This document shows positions 59,180 through 64,000 of a DNA stretch of 64,000 nucleotides, one piece after another; within the stretch, counting starts at the first letter, position 1, and each line of letters begins with the position of its first letter. Source of the stretch: Lachnospiraceae bacterium (lineage in GTDB: Bacteria; Bacillota; Clostridia; Lachnospirales; Lachnospiraceae). The stretch covers positions 1 through 64,000 of the forward strand of contig CAJTEY010000012.1 in assembly GCA_910575775.1 (NCBI GenBank), given 5' to 3'. The position numbers and the translations under genes are program-made. Below the pieces are notes generated by a model. It had not been told where the DNA came from. It saw only the letters and a program-made list of their open reading frames with translations, and searched no databases.

Positions 59180-60285
59180 CAATTATTTTCAAGTACTATA
59201 CCCTCCGCTTCCATACGCACATTTGCCGCAAGCTGTCCCCTTCCGACGTGCCGTATCATGCGATATACCCCCTTTTCCATGTGTACCGGACATAGCAGAA
59301 CCTCTGGACATGCCGTCGCAAACACACGGAAAATCTCGTCGGCAAACCCCTGCCCCATAAATTCCACACCGTCAAAATCCAATATGACCTCCTTAAACTC
59401 CTCCAGACGGCGGCAGATTCTTCTGGCCTGTGAGCGCGCCACCGGCTCCCCCGAAATACAGGCTTCCCTGACTGGTATCCTCGTACGGATCAATCCCTCA
59501 TCCACATCTGCAAACACATCAAACACCTCCGCCAAGTCTCTCGCTGTCTCGTTTTCCAGTGTCATCATAACAAGCGTGCCGATATTCTGAAACCGCGACA
59601 CATATGCCAGAAGCCGGTTCTCCAATACCGTATGATCTCTTCCGCCATAGCATTTGTACACTTTCCCTCCAGACCAGATCGCAAAAGTGTCCACCGCCTT
59701 CGAAGAGAAAAATATCCCTTCCCCGGAATGGGCGCTGGCCGCACTTGTAATCTTTCCTTTATATAACTCCACCAACGCGTCTTTCTCGTCCGGCTCGTCC
59801 CAGCCGTGCCCCGCCATATAATCCATCAGCGTCCGAAACACGCCCACGCCGTCATCCACGACCAAAACGGTGGTATATAGAACGTTCCTTCTCACAATCA
59901 TTCGAATCTGCGTCCCTCTCGAATGTTCCAGCGCGTTATTCAGCATCTCCACACAGACATACTGCCAGATCCGCTGTGCCTTCTTCCCGCAGCCGTTCAA
60001 TCTCTCCCGAATTAACAGGTCGTAGATCTCATCCTCCTGTTGTCCTCTTTCATCAATCTGAACGCACTCTTCAAACGTCTCCTCACACAGCGCATAGCCG
60101 CACGCCTGATCCTCCTGTTTCATAACGTTTCCTTCATCCGCCATCTTTTTCAGATAACGCTTCGCGGAAGTTATGGAAACGCCAAAGCTGTCCATGGTCT
60201 TTTCTATCAGTTTCTCATCGTCAACCGCTATCTTACGAAGAATATATTTTTCTATTTCCGCTCTCTTCTGCTCTGTGAACGACAT
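59176..60285 (-). CDS. wHTH-GHKL ATPase-DUF4325 (STAS-like) regulator
   Basis: A 369-aa protein with three parts: an N-terminal winged helix (about 1-55, SFGVSITSAKRYLKKMADEG); a GHKL ATPase (N-box EMLNNALEHS 113-122, G1 VDDGVGV 143-149, G2 HSGEGIFFSS 186-195); and a C-terminal STAS-like DUF4325 domain (about 265-345, SQARRICRRLEEFKEVILDFDGVEFMGQGFADEIFRVF). This puts an anti-sigma-kinase-like ATPase and an antagonist-like domain on one DNA-binding chain. No His phosphoacceptor box is visible. Role unknown; likely a regulator. It lies alone upstream of cysK. Confidence 0.85.
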   Translation of the reverse strand: MSFTEQKRAEIEKYILRKIAVDDEKLIEKTMDSFGVSITSAKRYLKKMADEGNVMKQEDQACGYALCEETFEECVQIDERGQQEDEIYDLLIRERLNGCGKKAQRIWQYVCVEMLNNALEHSRGTQIRMIVRRNVLYTTVLVVDDGVGVFRTLMDYMAGHGWDEPDEKDALVELYKGKITSAASAHSGEGIFFSSKAVDTFAIWSGGKVYKCYGGRDHTVLENRLLAYVSRFQNIGTLVMMTLENETARDLAEVFDVFADVDEGLIRTRIPVREACISGEPVARSQARRICRRLEEFKEVILDFDGVEFMGQGFADEIFRVFATACPEVLLCPVHMEKGVYRMIRHVGRGQLAANVRMEAEGIVLENNC

Positions 60286-60515
60286 CCGTCTCCTCCCAAA
60301 ACTTATTTCATTCTTTCAAAACTATATTTTATATTTATTATAATATAAATCCGCAAGAACCACAACATATTTTTCTTCTATTTTCATCCAGGCATAGATG
60401 TTGTTACCACTCATACACGCGCCGGATTTCGTATGCATTTATGATGATTTGTGATATACTCGACACAGATTATGAAAAGCCGCCGCCCGGCAGCCACAGT
60501 TTGGAGGAAAATTTC

Positions 60516-61655
60516 ATGAAAATACTTTTTATTGAATGGGCAAGCTTCGGCAATGCCGATATCAAGAACGCCTTCACCGAAGAGGGACATCAGGTCGTCT
60601 GTTTTCCTTTCTCCAATAAGGACGCCCGCAGGGATGCCGAGATTGAGTCCGCACTCACGATGAAACTCCGCGAGTCAGGCCCGGACGCAGTCTTTTCCTT
60701 TAATTATTTTCCTCTGGTTTCCAACGTGTGCAAGCGCGAAGATCTGCCCTACATTTCATGGGTTTATGACAGTCCCTACGTCATGCTGTATTCATACACA
60801 GCCATTAACCCCTGCAATACCATCTATGTATTCGACCGGGCGCTGTGCCAGGAATTTAATGGAGCCGGCATAAAAACCGTCCACTATCTGCCCATGGCCG
60901 CAAACACGCAGCGGCTGGACGCTCTCGGTTCCCCCGATCCTGTTTATGACGTTTCCTTTGTAGGCTCTCTTTACAACGAGTCCCACAATTTTTATGACCG
61001 TATGGAGAACCTCTCCGAATACGCGAGAGGCTATCTGGAAGGACTGATGCAGGCCCAGATGCATGTACAGGGCTATAACTTTATCCAGGAGTCATTGTCT
61101 CCTGTAATGGAAGAGTTGTATCGGGCACTTCCCATGGATCCAAACCCGGACGGCGTGGAAACGCGGGAGTATCTTTACGCCCAATATGTCATCAACCGCA
61201 AACTCACGGGTCTGGAGCGGCTGCGTCTGCTGACTGCTGTCACGCAGAAACATACAATGGATCTGTTTACCTTAGACCCCGCATTTTCCCTGCCGAACCT
61301 GCGCAATCACGGCACTGCGGACTACTACGCCGAGATGCCTCTGGTTTTTAAAAAGAGCCGGATCAATCTGAATATTTCCCTGCGCAGCATCAAAAGCGGC
61401 ATGCCTCTGCGCGCTTTCGATATCATGGGGAGCGGCGGTTTTCTGCTGAGTAATTATCAGGAAGACTTTTTTGAAAACTTTACCCCGGGGATAGACTTTG
61501 TGTATTATGAAAGTGAAGAAGACTTGCTGCAAAAAATCAATTACTATCTGAATCACGAGGACGAGAGAATCGCGATCGCTAAAAACGGCCACGATCAGGT
61601 GGCCGCTGCCCATACCTATCGTGACCGTGTGCGGGAAATGCTGTCCGGATTATAA
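60516..61655 (+). CDS. CgeB/DUF3880-type glycosyltransferase
   Basis: A 379-aa GT-B-like protein: KILFIEWASFGNADIKNAF start, DLPYISWVYDSPY (DUF3880-like), PDPVYDVSFVGSLYNESHNFYDRM, and a C-terminal glycosyltransferase domain with INLNISLRSIKSGMPLRAFDIMGSGGFLLSNYQEDFFENFTPG, the acceptor/nucleotide-sugar motif of CgeB proteins. Cytoplasmic; sugar donor unknown. Start ATG 60516 behind TTTGGAGGAAAATTTC; the open frame upstream lacks such a site. First of a rightward group for surface or flagellar glycosylation (inference). Confidence 0.85.
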   Translation: MKILFIEWASFGNADIKNAFTEEGHQVVCFPFSNKDARRDAEIESALTMKLRESGPDAVFSFNYFPLVSNVCKREDLPYISWVYDSPYVMLYSYTAINPCNTIYVFDRALCQEFNGAGIKTVHYLPMAANTQRLDALGSPDPVYDVSFVGSLYNESHNFYDRMENLSEYARGYLEGLMQAQMHVQGYNFIQESLSPVMEELYRALPMDPNPDGVETREYLYAQYVINRKLTGLERLRLLTAVTQKHTMDLFTLDPAFSLPNLRNHGTADYYAEMPLVFKKSRINLNISLRSIKSGMPLRAFDIMGSGGFLLSNYQEDFFENFTPGIDFVYYESEEDLLQKINYYLNHEDERIAIAKNGHDQVAAAHTYRDRVREMLSGL

Positions 61656-61656
61656 T

Positions 61657-61914
61657 TTATTTCGCACGCTCAAATTTCCGGGCCGGATTTCCGACTACCG
61701 TCATTCCCGGCTCCACACTTTTGGTCACGACGGCACCCATACCGATAAACCCGTCCGCTCCTACCGACACCCTGTTACGGATAACCGCATTTAAGCCGCA
61801 GTAGGCGCGCTCCCCGATCTGGTCAAATCCCCCGACAATAGCTCCCGCTGTCAGCTCTGCATTTTTCTGAATATGCGCATCATGTCCGATGTGTATCAGA
61901 ACATCCAGTTTCAC
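61657..61914 (-). pseudogene. Hexapeptide-repeat acyltransferase, 5' truncated
   Basis: An 85-codon frame from a GTG, all left-handed beta-helix: LIHIGHDAHIQKNAELTAGAIVGGF, RAYCGLNAVIRNRVSVGADGFIGMGAVVTKSVEPGMTVVGNPARKF. This is the C-terminal half of an LpxD/NeuD-like transferase with the catalytic-type His (IGHD). Upstream the frame stays open for only five codons to a TGA, and no N-terminal domain is found. It lies tail-to-tail (1 nt) with the CgeB-like gene. The gap 61915-62199 is AT-rich and shows no other gene. Confidence 0.7.
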
Positions 61915-62199
61915 ATAATCTGGTAAAAACTGATTTCAAAGTAGTTTTAACTGGCGTGTTGGCAGAGAGGAGAAATAAGAATAGGATACAGAGGGGACAG
62001 CTTGTGAAATACAATGTTCATGTCATTACTTTTATTATATATACTACCATATAAATATGCTCTTTTCCATAAAAAGCACTTCATTTGTGATTCCCGATAA
62101 AGTTATTCCTCATTTGATAGAAATTTGCCTGTCTCCCCCAAATATGCTAAAATATCCACATAAGCAGCGACAAACACAGACTATTACAAGGAGTTTTCC

Positions 62200-63258
62200 A
62201 TGCATCCCATATCCGTATGCATTATCGCCAAAAATGAAGAATCGCGCATAGAACAGTGTTTAAAGTCCATCAAACCCTGTGGCTTTGAGATCGTGGTCGT
62301 GGACACGGGCTCCACGGACAGGACAAAGGAAATTGCAGCCGGATATGCGGATAAAGTGCTTGACTTTACATGGTGCGACGATTTCTCCGCCGCCAGAAAC
62401 TTCTCCCTGCGGGAAGCGTCCAACAACTGGATCTTTATGATTGACTGTGACGAGACCGTGAAGGAAATCGACGTGGAGGAGCTGAACTATTTCCGCAAGC
62501 GCCTGTCGGACAAAGTCGGCAGTGTTTCCCGCGAAAATCTGGTGACGGAAAACGGCGTACTGACCCTGAATAATGTGGACTACACAGAGCGTTTCTTTAA
62601 CAAAAAGCTCTACCACTATACGGGGCTGATCCATGAGCAGCTCACGCCCATCCGCGGAAAGGAAATACCAAACCTGCTGCTCCACACCACCCTTCTCCAC
62701 ACCGGCTACGACATGACCCCGGAAGAGCAGGCAGCCAAGTACAGACGCAATTTCACCCTGCTCGAAAAGCAGGCCGGACTGGATCCCGACAACCCTTATC
62801 TCTACTATCAGCTCGGGAAAACCTGTGAGATTCTGGAAGACTTTTCCCGTGCCTGTACCTATTATGACAAAGGCCTCACCTTTGACCTGGACCCGGAACT
62901 TGCCTATGTACAGGCTATGGTGGTCTCCTACGGCAATGCGCTGCTGCACACGGGACAATCCGAAACCGCTCTCGGCTTCGAAGGCATCTACGGCGAATTT
63001 TCATCCGTCACGGACTTCGTCTATCTGATGGGGAATATTTATAAAAACAACGGCATGTTTGAGCAGGCATTGGAGCAATACCAGAAAGCATTGCAGATGC
63101 CGGACGGCAGGCAAAGCGGCGCCAACTCCTTCCTGCCGCTTTACCAGTGCGGGGAAATCTTCGAGCGGATCGGAGACACAGAATCGGCCCGCGCACTCTA
63201 TGCACAATGCGGAGATTTCCTACCCGCCATGCAGCGTCTGGCCGCGCTCCGGCCATAG
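62200..63258 (+). CDS. GT2 glycosyltransferase with TPR repeats
   Basis: A 352-aa protein: GT-A domain ISVCIIAKNEESRIEQCLKSI, VVVDTGSTDRTKEIA, DDFSAARNFSL, and FMIDCDE (the DxD-type metal site), then a TPR-like helical region (about 195-350, NPYLYYQLGKTCEILEDFSRACTYYDKGL). It resembles SunS-like and TPR-GT2 enzymes that glycosylate peptides or proteins. Start ATG behind ACAAGGAGTTTTCC. Paralogous to the next gene. Confidence 0.9.
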   Translation: MHPISVCIIAKNEESRIEQCLKSIKPCGFEIVVVDTGSTDRTKEIAAGYADKVLDFTWCDDFSAARNFSLREASNNWIFMIDCDETVKEIDVEELNYFRKRLSDKVGSVSRENLVTENGVLTLNNVDYTERFFNKKLYHYTGLIHEQLTPIRGKEIPNLLLHTTLLHTGYDMTPEEQAAKYRRNFTLLEKQAGLDPDNPYLYYQLGKTCEILEDFSRACTYYDKGLTFDLDPELAYVQAMVVSYGNALLHTGQSETALGFEGIYGEFSSVTDFVYLMGNIYKNNGMFEQALEQYQKALQMPDGRQSGANSFLPLYQCGEIFERIGDTESARALYAQCGDFLPAMQRLAALRP

Positions 63259-63353
63259 ATCAGCCGGCAGACGGCGTTCACAGAACCGGACAGCCGTTGG
63301 CAGACGCATACCATAGGCAGTCATTTAAAAAAGCTAAAAAACGGAGGAATCCC

Positions 63354-64000
63354 ATGCCCCCTATATCCGTATGTATCATCGGCAAAAACGAGGAGCAGCA
63401 TATCGAACACTGTCTGACTCCCCTCGCGCCCTTTCCCTTCGAGATCGTCTACGTGGACACCGGCTCCACAGACCGCACGAAAGAACTCGCCGGAAAGCAT
63501 GGCGCCAGAATTTATGATTTTAAATGGATCGACGACTTTTCCGCCGCCAGAAATTTCGCGCTGGAAAAAGCGTCCCACGAGTATGTGCTTTTCATAGACT
63601 GCGACGAGTATTTGACGTCGCTTGACCTGGAAACGCTTTTAGACGGGGTCGAAGCCCATCCGCAGGGCGTGGGGCTTTTGCTTCGCAATAACTATTATGA
63701 GGCCAACGGCACACGAACCAACTATCCCGACCGGGTGGAACGCCTTTTTTCCAAAAAACGCTTTCATTATAAGGGCATCATCCATGAACAGGTGGTAACG
63801 CGGGGCACAGACAGTCCGCTCTACGAGAGCTACGAAATCCCCCTGACCGTGGATCACGCGGGCTACAGTGGCGGTATGGATGCCATGCGCCAAAAAGCAG
63901 AGCGCAACAATACCCTTCTCTTCCGGGAAATCCAAAAACATCCCAGGGATCCCTACCTCTATTTTCAGGTGGGGCAGTCCTACAACGGCATCTATGATTA
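63354..64000 (+). CDS. GT2 glycosyltransferase with TPR repeats, cut by window end
   Basis: The first 215 codons of a second copy: ISVCIIGKNEEQHIEHCL, VYVDTGSTDRTKELA, DDFSAARNFAL, FIDCDEYL, and the beginning of the TPR part (DPYLYFQVGQSYNGIYDY). Start ATG behind ACGGAGGAATCCC, 95 nt after the first copy. Tandem duplicates suggest glycosylation of different acceptors or successive sugars. The 3' end lies outside the window. Confidence 0.9.
   Translation, partial: MPPISVCIIGKNEEQHIEHCLTPLAPFPFEIVYVDTGSTDRTKELAGKHGARIYDFKWIDDFSAARNFALEKASHEYVLFIDCDEYLTSLDLETLLDGVEAHPQGVGLLLRNNYYEANGTRTNYPDRVERLFSKKRFHYKGIIHEQVVTRGTDSPLYESYEIPLTVDHAGYSGGMDAMRQKAERNNTLLFREIQKHPRDPYLYFQVGQSYNGIYD

Noticed and set aside
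1..64000. CRISPR arrays, tRNA or rRNA genes, insertion sequences
   Set aside because: None seen: the repeats present are hairpins or short tandem copies without spacers, and the only transposase-like gene is the Rpn-family protein, which lacks terminal inverted repeats here.

Overview
The window is bacterial chromosomal DNA of moderate GC content. Ribosome-binding sites are strong (GGAGG), and gene content points to an anaerobic gut-type Firmicute, most likely a Lachnospiraceae-like Clostridium relative. The pointers are tandem FeoA genes with a long FeoB, BceRSAB-type genes, AddAB, NifS/NifU, GH94 phosphorylases, a ChvE/GguAB-type sugar transporter with a YesMN-type regulator, and RloAB. This assignment is inference from gene content. 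I found no rRNA, tRNA, CRISPR array, phage or transposase.

Layout. 0-6.3 kb is an iron/metal locus: feoA-feoA-feoB plus a Cys-rich FeoB partner, two DtxR-family regulators, and several copies of a TTAG-N6-CTAA palindrome. Its edges carry decayed genes (an internally deleted HMA metallochaperone, a broken DUF3793 gene, a possibly frameshifted membrane protein). 6.3-10.9 kb is a peptide-antibiotic sensing and resistance module (BceR, BceS, BceA, BceB types) with a BceR-like operator. 11-19 kb is carbohydrate metabolism: two GH94 phosphorylases around an AraC regulator, and a GH13 oligo-1,6-glucosidase. 19-23.7 kb is a scarred segment: an inositol monophosphatase fragment, two FtsX-type permeases whose ATPase is reduced to 23 codons, a 5'-truncated ECF sigma factor, and an anti-sigma-like protein carrying an FtsX extracellular domain. 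23.8-25.5 kb is nifS-nifU, followed by an Rpn-family nuclease gene. 27-33 kb is BlaR1/BlaI and a heterodimeric ABC exporter. 33.3-35.3 kb is an RloA/RloB (AbiL-like) defence pair. 35.3-47.4 kb is a sugar-uptake system: two permeases, an ATPase, ChvE, a second binding protein, a YesN regulator, a YesM kinase, a membrane-anchored binding-protein sensor, a 51-aa ORF and a DHH phosphoesterase with a good promoter. 47.5-55 kb is addBA. 55-59 kb is sulfur nutrition (MetNIQ, CysK). 59.2-64 kb holds a wHTH-GHKL-DUF4325 protein, a CgeB-like glycosyltransferase, a truncated hexapeptide acyltransferase, and two GT2-TPR glycosyltransferases, the second cut by the window end.

How it works together. Metal-loaded DtxR proteins probably repress feo through the TTAG boxes. 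BceS/BceR probably activate bceAB. The membrane-anchored binding protein plus YesM/YesN probably control the ChvE transporter. BlaI sits on its own promoter. The most unusual features are families of modular hairpins placed immediately after stop codons (nifS, an ABC exporter, chvE), a large perfect palindrome over the cysK start site, and many deletion-type gene remnants, two of which are in frame.
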